DNA of 64,000 bases from Protonemura montana (taxonomy: Eukaryota; Arthropoda; Insecta; Plecoptera; Nemouridae), in NCBI GenBank assembly GCA_947568835.1, contig OX387602.1, positions 24,603,021-24,667,020 on the forward strand, in the 5' to 3' direction. Under the pieces are notes generated by a model. That model saw only the letters and a program-made list of their open reading frames with translations. It was not told the origin of the DNA and made no database searches. Positions 12,901-27,900 of the stretch are shown here, in pieces. The translations under genes were made by a program, and so were the position numbers. Position 1 is the first letter of the stretch, and each line of letters starts with the position of its first letter.

Positions 12901-15900
12901 AATTGCAAAGAAAGACCCGGGTGATTTATTGATGCTCTCCTTTCACTCTGCACCTTGAAATGAGACTGTTTGTAGAAGTGCGTGAGCTGCTGTTCATCAG
13001 CCGAGCCTTGCAGCACTAGCTCGAAGACATTGCGTACATCACTCCAGCGACCTGCAGCCTCGTGGTCTAGTGCCAAGTGCACGAGAGGGTTTTCTGACAG
13101 GTGCTGCTGGAAGACAGCACGCACCACGTCCCACTCGCCTACACATCTGTACAGCCTGCGAATGCAACATTGTTTGGAAACCAGACTCAATGGGTCTCGT
13201 ATATGCCAACCAATCTGAACAATCAATCTGAACAACTGAGCCAATACAAAAAAATTGCAGTCCGTTGCAGTTGCAGTTGAAGAAACATTGCAATGTTGCT
13301 GCACCTTGTAAAGAGAGATAGCAGTCTTCAATCAGGTGTTGGAGGATAATTAACCTTTTATCTCAACCAGTATAAGGTTTGTGGTCAAACAGATTTCAAA
13401 TGATATGTTAAACCAGTTTGCTTAAAGGTTAAAATCATAGAGTGTATTGATATATTCTTGCATCTGAGTGTTCACATTTAAAAGTTATGTTTTATGTCTA
13501 ATAGCAATAGGAAGTAAGCACTATCTACTAGTCTGTTATTATTTAACGTATGAATCAAATAATTGGCAACCAACTTACTCGGCAAGAGTGATCCAGTCCG
13601 ATTGGGAGCCTCCAAATTCGGTTAATCGCTTGCGTTTTGCACTCGGCTCCTTATACTCGTCACCAAGTAATCGCTCCTCCAATAGAAGACAGCCCATAGA
13701 TGCTAGTCCACTGTTCTGGGCCACTAGACCGAAAATATTCCACTGGTTAGTTTGGAATGCACATTAATTCTACATATAATATACCTGACAAGAACCAAAT
13801 TACTGTTTTATTATTAATTTTTAGAGCTACATGGGTAGTCAATAAGTTTGAAAATACTCCATAAGGATGTAATACTATGAAGCATTGTTTTTATTAAAAT
13901 TTATATGTGATCATGGCATACATGCATTGCAGACAGAAACAAGATGTTTAAAATCACATCTTTCCTATTTAAGTTTAGTATTACTATTAAGTATTACAGC
14001 AGAATTGATAAGTGCACCACAAGTACAGCACTAAGGAAAAATAGCATAGAAAGCAATTAAATGTCATGATGTCAGTTTTGACAGCTACACCCAGCAACCT
14101 TACAGCCAAATTCATGAAACCTTAATTTGTGAAAACAGTTTAAAATAATAAATATAACAAAGAGCTCAAAAACGTTTGTGTAACTCAGCCATCAGTTCCT
14201 TGGTAATTCATATAGATGGAACGACAAATAAAAACAGGGATACAATGCTCACCTAGCGCAACTTGTTTCGTGTCAAGTAGAATGTCCTTTGGGTTGTTGA
14301 GAGCCACATTCAGTAATGCAGCCATCAGCGAGGGCGTGTACCGAGTGGTGGCCGATAAGATGCCACCGATGGAGTGGCTCACTTTGCTAGTAAACTGGGC
14401 TACCTCATCCGCGGCTAGCTTCCCAAGCTCGTCGATGACTCCAGCAAATAACGACACAAAGAATTGGCGAGCCAACAATGCATCTCGCTGTAAACAGACA
14501 GCAAGATTGGGATTGAAGGAGAAGTTAAATAAAAAGTTTATGTAACTTAACAAGAAATGTATTTTACGAAATTTAACATTAACTGAAAAATCATCAGATG
14601 ATACTTTAGGTTTACCTTAGGTTTGCTGCCAGATAGTAATAGTTACCTTAACAAGGGCTTGCAATGGCTTGAGTATGGCCGAATTGGTGATCTCGATATC
14701 AGGAAAGTCGCCGATGCGGTAGCTGCGATGCATGGAAACGTTTGCGTCACGCCTGCGTGCCTGCTCTTGCCGCAGCGTGTCCCGGCGCGCCTGACGTCGA
14801 AGCTCGCGCCCTGCGAAGCCGAACCGCACCTTGGCCTGGTCCTTGAGAAAGCGCCGTCTGCGGCTATGCGACGTGCCTGCTCCGTCCTCCGCTCCATTTG
14901 CATCCTCCAGACCTGGTACAGAAAAATTCCCTTGGTCATGATTTTAGAAACTTTTTGCATGAAATCACCATCTTTTAATAAATGCAACCCTCCTCTGTTT
15001 CTGGATACTTATGCATTTGCCATCAAAAGCCAATCCTGTTTGCCTGTTCAAGCATTAGCTACAAAGCTCATACAGGAACAAAATTAATAACTGGTCTTGA
15101 AACAGATGCTAACAAAATTCCTTGCCAGAATGGTGTATGTTCAGCATTTCACTTTGAAATGCTTTTCATATTGAAAAATATATTCACTTTATTCTTGCTG
15201 GATTCTTGGTTTTAACAACTGAAACACACCTAGTTGCAACCAGGCAGCTTTCCTGAACATAGGTTTTTTTTGTAGGATTCTAGCAGTTAATACTGGATAT
15301 ATACTACTAAAACATCTTAGATTAAAGCAAAATTCTTTAAAACCGCAAAGGATCTTTGTTTTATTTTGTCAATCTATATTGATAGTAAGCAACATTGAAA
15401 TAACACAAACATATAAATAGTCTAGGATGAAGAGAGTCGTACCGTCTGCCTCGTTTGCACCAGCATTGGCGTTGATGTGACTGGCGTCGTGTGCAGTGCG
15501 TTGCCCACGTCTTGCGATATGCGAGCTTCCGACGGTAAAGAGCAGGCTTGATGACGGAGCGGAGCTGCCACTTGAAAAGCGACTGCTTTCTCCGTGACCT
15601 AGCGTGGGAGAACAATTAGTGCACTTTGTTGATTTATCCTTCTCCTTTAGCTATAACTTCTTTCTGAAAGACAATTCACTTTCAAGCGGTAAGTAAGTAG
15701 CTTAGGTTTCGGTTTTGACATGAAATAGAATATTCCCTTTGAAGAAACTAGTCCAGTGGGAATTGCATAAATTGAAGATTTTTTTTCAGCCGTTTTAGGA
15801 AACGCACCTCTAGCCACAAGGATAACAAACTAGCGCCCAATATATTGACACCATGAAGTACTTTTTAATTAGAGCAGATTGAAAATGACTTCCTATGCCT

Positions 15901-18900
15901 ATAAAAAGTATAACGAATGACCAAAATGATATTTCAAATCCCACCTTGCATGGTTGGTTGGAAAGCAAGACTGGCCTGCGTAGCCCTAAGAACGGCCGTT
16001 CCTCCCAACGATGCTTGCGTAGCAGCCAGCTGGCTGGCCATGGTCTGGGCAAACATGGGTGCGATGGTTGCATGTTGGGCCCGCCACGAGATGAGCACAC
16101 GATACTCGGAGAAGTGGCACTCGTGAAGAGGGGCGGGAAAGACAGCGCGTTCGAAGTCTGGTGTCCTTGCTGTCAAGTCCAGCAGCAAGTCTACCACGCA
16201 GCCTAGGAAGTATGGCTCGGTCTGTGACGTGTGCAGTTGCTCCAAGAGACACGTGAGCCGAGCAGCGGTCGTGGTTGGGAGGCGTGCTGGGTCACACCAA
16301 TGGCTATGAAAGAGATTTGAGATTCAGGTTAGCCATTTAGTGAGTTATCCCTGCAGCAACATAAGAAAACATATTTTAGAATCTCTAGATTCTATTAGAT
16401 ATAAAATGTGAGTGTAATTAGTTAGTACATATAGTTAGCGGTGCGATGCGGTGAGATCCGGGTTGTATGTACCCAAGGAGGAACTAGTTCTAGTTCGCTT
16501 TTTCAATGTATTCTTTTGTCTTGCCGGTTTTAGAGTTTCTAGAGAAGCATACACTGACTCTGTAGCTGACCTGCCAGAGTTTTGGTACTAGAAAACAGCT
16601 GGCAGAAATGAACACTGCACTAATGAAGTGGTTCAAAAGTTCAAAAATTCAAATATAAATAATTACTATTGGCCACAAAAAAAAAGATTATCATCTCATT
16701 GAGCAGTAGGATAAATACCTACTTTGAACTAGGAGTAACTGAGCTGTTGAATAATAAGAAAGAAAGTGACAAAATCAAAAAGAGAAAGATAATACATACG
16801 TATAAACAGCTCTCTGCAACTCTTCGTCTGAATCAACGAGACCTCTGATCAAAGTGGCTCTACTTTCGTTGTTTGCTTCGCACCAGCTGGACTTTTCTTG
16901 ACGATGTTTGTCAACCCACATCAGAGTCTCGTACATGGCTTGACGACACAACTTGCTTTTTTGTTGCGAAAATTGACACACCTCTGCCAACACGGTCTTC
17001 AGTTGTCCTTGGTCTAAACGTTCTGCCATTTTAAAGATTATCCTCAAAGCCAATTCCTGGTTGCGACTGTCCTCATGTGCCAACCAACCTCGAAGTCCCT
17101 TACACATCAATTCTGCATACGCTGTGTCCGCTAGTAGCTCTAGGCGGGCACACAACATTTCCAAGCAAACCGTCAATGACGTGCCGTACAGCTTTGGCAG
17201 ATTCAAGGTTATGAAGGTCATGTGGTGGTCCACAATCACTTTATAGTACTTGAAAATTCCATAAAGAGATGTGATGAAGACAGTTTTCTCAGCAAGGTTT
17301 TTTGCATGATACTTTAGTCTATCCTGAACAGCAGAAAGGAAAATTCTATTTTCATTGGCCTCATCTAAACATTTTTCAGGTTCCAGTAGTTTTAAGGTGA
17401 GACCAATAACTTCAGAGCAAGGTTGGTAAATTGACTTCTGAGGATTATTTAAATTTAAAAGAAGCAATCGGAGAAATTCTTCTTTGTTCCCAGGGTTCCA
17501 TGGAGCAATACCATTGGCCAAAAAAATCCCTGCCAGTTGAATTCCTACCTCCGATCCTCTTGAAAGTTTATTATCATTCGGAGACAACTTATCCAGTAAA
17601 ATCCGGTATGGGACATCAACGTACAGTTTCCAGATCTCAACAAAAGTCCTAATCAACTCCAGATAGTGCCGGAAAATCTCTCGCCGCTCGTTGTCACAGC
17701 TAGAAATCAGCAGCTCAAGTATTGCACAACTGACATTCTTGTTGATGATGCCACCTCCCCACGATGCTGTCAAAGTAATCAAATCGTTCACCAGGCAGTT
17801 GTTTTCGAATGGACCAAAAATCCCATCAGATATTGCCTCCATTATTGGGCTGACCCAATACTTAGCGTATGGTTTGAAATGCCCTTCGCAATTTAGGATT
17901 AGTTTTGCAATGAACAAGTTCACATTGCTATGTTGCTCTCTATCAACAAAGACTTTTTTGAGGTTTTCCATCCAGGAAGGAATTCCTTCGTCCTGAAGAG
18001 GACTCAACCCCTTTTCAGCCATGTGCTGTATAACGGCACACAAAGTGGCCATACATTCGTGGCTGTTTAGTTGGTCATCTTCAAGCAAAATCTCAACACT
18101 CATTGACGTCTGCTGTCTGGTCACGTTTCCTGACAGAGACGAGAAGCTGCGAACAACACAGTTACTGAAGTCAAACCTTGTCACGTCTTCGTTCAGCGTA
18201 CTGTTAAACAAGTACTGGGTATTGGTTGGAATATATTGAACAAGAAAGCCTGCCTCGCCCCCAGCTGTTTGCTGCTTCCGAATGCTGACAAGCTGCTTCC
18301 GTTTAGTGGGAAGCTCATCGCACACTAACGGAAACTTGTACGATTTCGTGGTGTCGACAATTCTGTCCCAGATCAAAGCATGCTTCTCCTTATTTTCATT
18401 AAATAAGAAACCATTGTAGAACTTCATTTCTGTTTTTGTGTTACTGATGATAGCTGATAGGGCATTGTATGCAGCACACTGGCAGACTCGGAAGAGAGGA
18501 AGCTTGGAGATTGCTTGACCAAGGAGTTGACGAGTGTTGTGGGCTCTGCAGCAGAAAGGCAAACCCCAGTTTTTCCATCATTAAGAAACTTTGTACTAAA
18601 ATGCAACTAGCCTTAATTTATTAATAAATTAAGTTGACTGACTTGCGAGTAAGATCAGTAATGAGCTCCTTTCCTGTCACGACCCCCCCTGGAAACGCGG
18701 CTATGGTGATGGGACACGAGACATGTTCCAGGTAGCTCTTATCAATTCTGCAACAAATTGAACATAAAGAGTTGTGATGAGACACAGGTTTAACTTTGTG
18801 CATTTTAAATGTCAAATATAGCTTCGATGGACTACGAAGATTGAGAAGTCCCTCCTTTGGGAGAAGTATCTCACCTGGCAAACATGGTTTCCACTAAAAG

Positions 18901-21900
18901 CCAAGCTCCAATGCGGCCCCCGAGTTGTTGTTCACTCATCCACTCGTTGCTCGTACTAAGGGCAGCATTCAGAATAGCCAAGATTGCCAAAATGTTCAGC
19001 TGGAAAAATTCTTTTAAAACCGCATCGTCGCAAGATTGAAGAAGAGTTGCTGTGAATCTTCTGACACAGCCCAATCTAGCGTCCACGTTGTATGACAGAG
19101 ACGAGAATATGTCAAATGTCAGTTGTATGGCTGCTAATTGGTTTCCTGCTTGGAGCCTGCATGAAAGAAGTACAAGATAAATTTCAGAAAAACTGTTAAC
19201 ATTACTATCAGTACTAAATGACCTAAAGTATGAGGAACATAATTCAACTAGATTTTCAAGCAATCTTGAGGATACTTTAAAAACATGTGTGCTTGCAGGA
19301 TTCTCACCTCGTAATGAATGCAGCCAGCGTGGACTGTATGGCAGGCTCACATAAGTGCTGGTTGTCAGCAGCTGTCATGGCTATCAAACTGCGAAGGATC
19401 ACTCGGCTTCCCGATATTTCCAGGCCGAGTAGAATATTTTGGAAAGTTGTAATGAACCCAGTGTGCTCCATGCTTTCAGCGGATAGCTCGTTGGTAGTTC
19501 GAGGAAAGTGCTGGTCTTTAATTGCTTTCAGCGCCAACCTGCGTTTTAAGAAAAAGGTTGCGTTAAACATTGACTGCATTCTGTTTGCTTTAAGAATCTA
19601 CTAATTTATCCCAATGAAATAACTACAGAAACAATTAGTAGAGTACTCAAACAATTGAAATAGTGGTTCCAAACTTCTAACGCAATGAAGAAAAAAAAAA
19701 CTGAACGCAAAAATGGGACCTAACTTCCTCCGAGTCTCTGTTTGGCAGTATCTATGTTTTATGTTCTGCAGCTTTTTAAATATTCTGTCGATACTTTGGA
19801 AATATGCTAGTCTAGAATTACTTTGCACTCACGCAAGCTGATTATTCTCGCTATCATCTGGTGACGAGAGACAAGGCAACAGCTCGAGTGCCTTGATCTT
19901 GTGATGCAAGTCGTTGGTTGCTTGAGAGCCAATTTGTTCATAGACCCAATCCGAAATGGGGCTTGGCTGAGCAAGCCATCCAATACAGTTCTTGAGGATG
20001 CCTGCAAAGTTGCCCAACAAGTCGAGGAGCTTCCGGCATCGAGGTACATCGAGCGATGCCCATTCCGTCAGGCTCTGCCAATGCCGACGAATGCTTTCTT
20101 CTAAAGCAACATGAGCTCTGAATGACGTAAAAAGAAATATCATGGCTAGGTGTAGTAAGACGTGCAAACAATTTACACTTCTAAAAATAACCCTAACTAC
20201 AGAAAAATGCAGTGGTAAATAGTGTTTTACAGTTGAAATTAATAGAAAAAGTGACTTTTGCATCTCAATGTACAAAAAGAAATAGGGTAGAGAAAAAGTG
20301 CTTACTCAGGAAACAGTTTTCTGTTGGCTGCCTGATGTTGCAAAATCTCAATAATTAGCGATACAGCGGTGTCTTTGTTGTCGGCACTGAGTATACCTTC
20401 CGAGGCAAGTGCAACCGATTCCAGCAATGCTTTCATCACAGGTGTTTTTACTTGTGATAGGAAGTGTTCTCCATGTGTAATTTCACTCCAAGTCTCAAGG
20501 CTTGTCAGCTTTGTCTGATTTAGTAGACAATTGACTAGTTTTTTGCAGGCACACTGGGAAAAGCGTTTACGATGGATAAGCAATCATGTAATTTCAAATT
20601 CACAAATCAAACTAAACCAAAAATACAAAATTTTCAGTTGTGGAGATGTTGTGGTGAGTTTCGGATTTGCTCTGTTTTGATTGACTTGTGGGACCTGTAG
20701 GGGATTGACTTGTAGGACCACAAGTCAATCAAAACAGAGCAAATCCAAAACTCACCACAACATTCACCCACGGCTCTGAACCACTTGGAGATGTGGAGAT
20801 GTAGAAAATAACATTGCGCCTTTCCTTAATATCTATTTTCCTTTGCTATTAAATTCAAAGAACAGATTGTTAAAAATAATAAATGTTAGCTTGAAAAACT
20901 AATATTACTTATTTGCAATGGTATGTTGTAGCTTGTGATAGATTTGTTTAATATTTTATCATATATAATATTAATATAAAGTGTAATATATTTTAAAGAA
21001 GCACTAGTGAACAGAAACCACTCAACCTTGGTTAAAGAAGAAAGACCAAGCATCAGCAATTGCTCTGCGTAATTCCTTGACTTGGGCTGCAGCATGATTG
21101 GTGTTTGGTATTCGACCATTGCATTAAACACAGTCTGTATAATATCCTCTTTCTCTACGCTCAACACTAGCATCTCACACCTAAAACAAGCAAAAACACA
21201 ATAATTTGATGTAGAAATTAGTTCCTAGGAGTGCATAAATATATTTTTATAAAGAGCAAATAAATAAAAAATAAGGCGAGTTTGGGTAAGAATTTAGTTT
21301 AAAAAAAATAAAAGTGAGTTTTTAGAGTGCTACGTAAAAACAACAAAATTTCTCGATGTTTCGTAACTTAAGAGTGCTTCTACTTCAAGGGTAAAAGCAG
21401 GTGTGATAAAGTAGATTATGGTCAAAGAACCATAATAACCCAGTTTGTATTTTTTTCTAGATGAGTTTTGTTCTTTACCTTTGTAAAATGTGAAGCCCAT
21501 TAACAAACTGAATTTGACTTGTCATCACAATATCTTCACTAAAAGATTCACACAGCTGAGCCAGCATTTGGCTAGAATGCATATTTTCTTTGACAGTATT
21601 TGCAATTTTCTTCTCCAGCTCGGCAAATTCATTTGTATTTTTTAATTCTTTCTTCAGTACTGTCAATATTTCTACCATTTTCTCAGGAAGACTCTTTTTA
21701 ACTTCTAAGTTGCCTATTTCAAATCCTAATTGGCTAGGATTGAAAATGCAAAGCTTTATCCATTCAAATAGTTGTTCCATAAACAAACCAGAAACCAATT
21801 GAAACAAATTCCCCGAGTTTGTTTTTCGCAGAAAGCTGGCAATGAAGTCAAAGGTTCGTACCAATGCAGAACATTTGGCATGCCTATACTTTTCGGTTTC

Positions 21901-24900
21901 CCAAGGAGAAGTAATTTCCTCTAAACAAAAAATGCAGAACAATTAATTCCCATACACAGGGTCAACGAACAAATTACCGCAAGCAATAGGTTAGCATACA
22001 TACCTATTGGGTCGAAAGAGATTTTAACAACAGCATCAAGATTGTTAAGACTATGAAAGATCTTTGATGTACTTTTTCCAGAGAAAAGCTTTTCTGGGTG
22101 AGCCAAAGATTCATCAATCAACCAAACGTAGCACTCGAGACTGGCCAATAAGAAATTGAACCATTGAAGATGATACCCCATAGTGTCAGTTGATGTAGGG
22201 ACTGCCAGCATTGATATACCGCTACCGCTCATACTACTCTCACAGATGCTAGTCAGTACATTTGGAAATAACGAGTTTACATATTTAGATGCACTCCCAA
22301 AATCTGAAAGTAGAAAAAAAAAATCATTATTTTGGCACAATTTCATCATTCTGGCAAAATTGTTAAAATAGTTGAAAGCCACCAAAATGCTCCAAGAGAA
22401 AATGAGCCAAGCCAGGCCAGTCAATTAATTAGTGGGGTTTTAAAACGCACTGTTTTGACAACGAGCTCCAAGTCACTGGTCAAATGGCATGGCGGGAAAT
22501 TTTAATCACCTGGGACACACGGAGCTAATGAGCAAACAAGCTGCATGGCCTTGTGCCTGCATTCTGGCTGCTCTGAACTGCAATACTTGATCAGGAAGGC
22601 GACAGCGTCCTTAAGCAATGCTCCTCCCATCTCTGGCGTAGTACGACGCACTGAGCTCGGCTGAGAAAAACAGAAGGATCTACAAAGATCTACTAGACAA
22701 AACAGATTTAAGACTGTTTGTGAAAAATCACTACCATACCTCATTAAACAAGTTTGCCTTGACAACCAGCACCCTTTCAATGTGGTCCAGCGCTAGCACT
22801 ATTTGATTTCGGTGACTCCCCAAGCTGGTGTCGTCCACCGTGGCCAAGTTGACCAACATGAAATAGAGCATCTCCATCCAATACTGGTCCACAATCGCCT
22901 CTTCTTCTCTCAACACAGTGTAGATGCTGTTAAATATTAGGGCTGCACCTAAAATTTAAAAAATCACAGCAAACCTCAGATCAGTTACCTTAGAAAGCTA
23001 TAAATTTATGTTTTTATAGAAGCGAGAGAGGTGGAGAGATTAAAAATACCGTCTAGCCGGAACTACCGCCGCACACCCCTGAAATAAATGTACAGTCTGT
23101 GATCAGCTTGCTTTACCTAGTCGTTTGGTGTTGCATGGGTGATTGCAAAACACCTGGATTCGCTTGATGATTGCTTTAATATTCACCGGAGATTTAAGCA
23201 TATCTTCTTCAGACAGCTGTTTGATTGACCAGATAACAAATTCTCGCAGGCATTTTGCTGCAAAGTCTCTCACTGCTGTGTCTGTTTCATGAGTGATTCC
23301 AGTCTGAAACCATAGATAAGAAATAGATATCTTCTCAATCATAATCACAGTTTTCATTTGCAAATGCTTGCAATGCGCAAAGTATAATAATTTTAGGAAC
23401 ACTCGTGACCTCTCAAAAGTTTTGTCTTAACAGAGACTTGAACCTTGATCTCCACCTATTTTCAGTGATGCTCTAACCAATTGAGCTATTTGGACATATA
23501 ATTTTTTAGAGAAACACCTGAGATAGGTGGAGATCGGGGCTTGAGTCCCAGTTTGGGCAAGAACTACAAAGTTTTGAAGAGGACAAAGGGAGACAAAAAT
23601 ACTCATGAAATTAGCAAAAAATGAACTAAATGTGAAATAAACATAGATGCTACCATAAGAGCCTCCAGCAAAAGGGCTGATTGCTTGCTTCTGAGCTGGT
23701 ATTTGCTAGAGTACCAGTGCACCAGTTGCAAAACCAGCGGCTGGAACAGCTGATTGACAATTTGATCCGAGTCACAACCCAGCTGCAGCAGAGGAAAGGC
23801 AAGCTGGTCAAACAGCGACTCCAGAAGACTCGAAGCAGTGGACTCGAGGAGGGCGCCTGGATGAAAGCCAAACAGAGGTAAATAGACGTGACAGAAGTAA
23901 GAATGGTACAAAAATACAGGGGTATGAATTAGACTTGAAATAGAAAAGAATCGGTGTTTTTAGTGGAATTGGAATTTTTCTTCTTGAATGGGAAGAATAA
24001 GGATTCATATGCTTGAAGCGACGGAATCGAAATCAGTACCGGAATATTTTTTTTCCTCAACTTTTATCAATTGGTGTTAATCTTTACAACTGATATGATG
24101 GACCTACACTCTTGACTTGCATTAATTTGCGTCATTGCAGAATAGTATAGTGGTGCATTTGAACTTGATTGTAATTCATACTTGATTGTATTGGTCCAAT
24201 AATAAATAGATACATTTCATTGGTAAACATGCAAATTCTTTGTTAGAAATTGAGAAGATGTGCATTTGTTGAAAAAAAAACTGTACGTGAACTTTTCCAT
24301 TTACCAATAAGCTTTTTATTTTTATTTATTTCTACTTTTTTAAATATTTTTTTTTAGGTTTGTTTTTTGTTATTTTTCTTGGGTATTACTCGAAATCAGA
24401 ATCAAAATTCCAGCTTTGCTAAAAAAAATATATAAATATATATATATTCTTTTTATATGTATATAAAATTAATTTTTTGCTCTTCAGAATTGAAATTGGA
24501 ATCTCAATTCATAAAAATTTGGGACTCCAGCCAAAAAAATTAAAGCATTAAAAATTGTGTGGAAAAAAATTCCCAGCATGGCTCATGGACGAAGCATGTA
24601 CTCACTGTTTCCGAGCATATACATAACAATCGCATGTAGCAACTCGCAGGCCATTACTCGTGTTCGCCGATCACTGGATTTCAATGCCAACTCAATAACT
24701 CGAGGAACAATCTCATCTAGATTTTTAAAAAATTACGTAGGTAAGTAATCAAATATATGCTATCAAAGTGATATAATAGAGAAAATTCAGATGAAGAAAT
24801 TACAGATATCCAATAATAACCGTTACCAAGATGAACGCCGGGTTTCATGTCGGCGAAGGGTAACGAGTACGTTAGATGCTGTTTGTACGTTGCTACGTAA

Positions 24901-27900
24901 AACTGAGAGCTCTGGGCCATAACAAGCTTGGCAACTGTTTTGCTGTCCAACTGCCCCAGGAATTTCACGATCCGTCCTTGGAGCTTGGAAAGTTCTCCCT
25001 GTTCGCCTTCTGCCACTTTCTGCCGCTTCTTGCCTCTACCTACCGGATCCATCCCCACTTCAGGGTCACCTTGAAATCCTGTAGCAAACAGTATACACTT
25101 TTGTAGAGTGATAAAATTCAAAACATACTTTGAAATTAATTTTTATGTAAGTGAGCATTTGCAATTGCATGTTTTGAACACTGAATATCTAGATAATCTA
25201 TACTTTAAGTATGGATCTCACCTTTACTCTGAAGGAATGGATCCAGATATTTCAAGACATGGGCTAGCAAGGGCTTCATCTGTTCAGCCGGAATCTCCTT
25301 GTGCCATCTTTCCAACGCGTCCAGTCCTGAGTGCGCTAGTGGGAGGAAGCTTCCTCCGATTTGGAATATAACCTGCACAAATTGCATAAATTATGTTGAA
25401 ATTTTCAAAACCGCATGCCACTACTGATAGCAATCACTGGTTGCCTATAACTACAGTTGGCCAATTGGTCAAAATAAGCATCAAATGTGGTGATTGAATG
25501 TAGTACTTCATATTTACCAGTCTTGATAAAGAAACTAGTGATCAAAAACCATAACTGTATTGATTAAATCGTAATTGGTCAGTAACATGTTGGACACATT
25601 CCAAAATCTCATGATAACCGAGTTTTGATTAAGTTGTGTTCACAGCATGGTACGTTAGATACCTGAAATGCATTTTGCATGTGCGGGAGCAGAGAAACGA
25701 CCACCTCGGGCGGTGCTCCCAACACGGCCTGCAAGCACGCCACCTGCAAGTCTCCTTTGTACTCGCTCTGAGCAGCCAGCACCTGCTGCAGGAACTTGGA
25801 CACCATTCGTAGGCACGCCTTGCTGTCCGAGTTATCCTTCACCTACACAGTCAATTGCCCGTTATCAGCCATCGACAACCTTTAGGTAACGGCAGGATAT
25901 CATTTTGTGTATGAGCATGACATAGAGACCTCTGATTTAGGTAAATAAGTAGACATTTGTTTTCTGTTTATTTGTTTTACAGCCCAACTAAAATTTGTTT
26001 GACTCATTCTCATCAATCAAAAATCGTTCTCATCAAATACACTAAAATCGTCTCAAAAAGCCAGTGTCCAAGTAGCTCAATGGGTTAGAGCAACACCCGC
26101 GATAGGTGGAGATCGGGGTTTGAGTCCCTGTTTAGGCATCAATTTTTGAGACGGTTATAGTGTTGATAATAATAAAATACCCCGTGCATTGCAAGCGTTT
26201 GCAATTTAAATAAGATTTCATCAACACCCAACCCTTTGCACTTGACTGGAATATTTAAGTGATTTTAAATGAATTAGTTAAGCAAATTTTACTTTCTATA
26301 TTGAAAAATATATACTTGGACCAAAGGAAAATTTATTTTCTCTTGACCAATCATGCTCAATACACTTCTTGTTAATACCCGTGGGCGGTGTGATTTACCA
26401 AATCTCTTTGTGTTTCCATGCAAGTAAATAGTACCAGTGTATAATTACGTCAAAGTATTTGAGATGGTCAGCAATTTTCAGTGCAAGCGAAAGCAGCTTG
26501 TAGAAGCCGCTGACAAGAGGTTTGCTGTACGCCTCTTGAATGACTGCGTGGCAGAACGTGAAGACCCACTTCTCGAACAGACCGTGGCTGGAGGCAGGAA
26601 GCACGTCCCGGCACAGGTCCACCAAGTTGATGAATACGTTGAAGTCTTTGGGGGTGCTTGCTTCCAGCAAGGACTCAGGGTCCAGTAATGGCAAACCTGC
26701 TCCCGCCTGCAGGTTCAAATTGAGTTTAAGTAATAAGATTAAATTTGTAAAGAAAGGCATGGTTAATATCACAACGAATCTTCCATATCACTTTTAAAGG
26801 ACAGCAGAACGAAGGTTGTTAGCTTCAGAATGTGATTTCAATTACATATTGATGAAAAGTGAAGTGAATAGTTTTCAATATTGTCTTTAAAGTCTCCGCA
26901 AAGAAAGGAAAAGTTAGAACTGAGGACCAAAGTCTTCAAAATAATTAGAGGTTGAAGAATGTAAGAGTGAGCTTAACAGCAATCTTACTATATTTTCCTG
27001 TGATATTTTCTTTCTTGTTTGTAAATCAAGCTTCTTCATTAGCAACATGACAGAAAAGATGAACTCATCATAGAGTTTGCTAACAAGAAGCTGAGTTATT
27101 GTGAAGGAGATTTCTAGAGAAAAAAAGGCATTTGATAAGCTTGCAAAAAAAAATACAATTTTTGAACATAAACGTAATATAAAAAGTCTCTAGGACTACT
27201 TACTTAAGTGATTATACTTCTGATTTAAAAATAACTCTTTCCACAAAGGCACATAGCTCTTATATGTTATAACATTTTGGGAAGTCGATGAATCGTCTTG
27301 TAAAAGCTCAGCATCAAAAATAATGGGATGAGAACAGGTCTTGATAATCCCTTGATAAACTGCAAAGTAAACAAATAAGCAATACAATGTTCATCTTATT
27401 TGTTTAAAGAATACAAATACAGGAAACACAAATTTGCGAGCTTTTGATGGCGTACCGACGTTTCGCGTGAAGTGGTCAAGGTTTGAGCCACGGCACTGTG
27501 CCATGCGGTGTAGCGTGGCCGTTAGCGCTCGCACCGTTGCCTCCTGAACGGGACGTACCTGCCGCGGAAAGTTCTGCACCAGAGAGACAGTGATGCGCTC
27601 TAGAGCAAGCAGCTGGTCGCGAGTTATCTCCTCAAGTTTCGTCATGATTGAAGCCAGAGCAATCATATAGTCGGAGAAATTGCCACCGTCACTCTGTTCA
27701 CTTCTGTGACAAGAAGATATAACTGGTACAAACAATGTTTTATGCACCAAACCTTACAGCCTTGTATTAGTAACAAACTGTATAAGTGAGTACCTAGTAA
27801 GGAGACATCTGTTGCAACTCTTACAGGAAATTATTCTAAATTACATAGACCAACAATTATTTTTATGAAAACAACTGTGCATCATTGATTATATTGAATT

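Noticed and set aside
26061..26141. Functional tRNA gene
   Set aside because: A and B boxes are present but the acceptor stem does not pair well, and similar degenerate units occur nearby.
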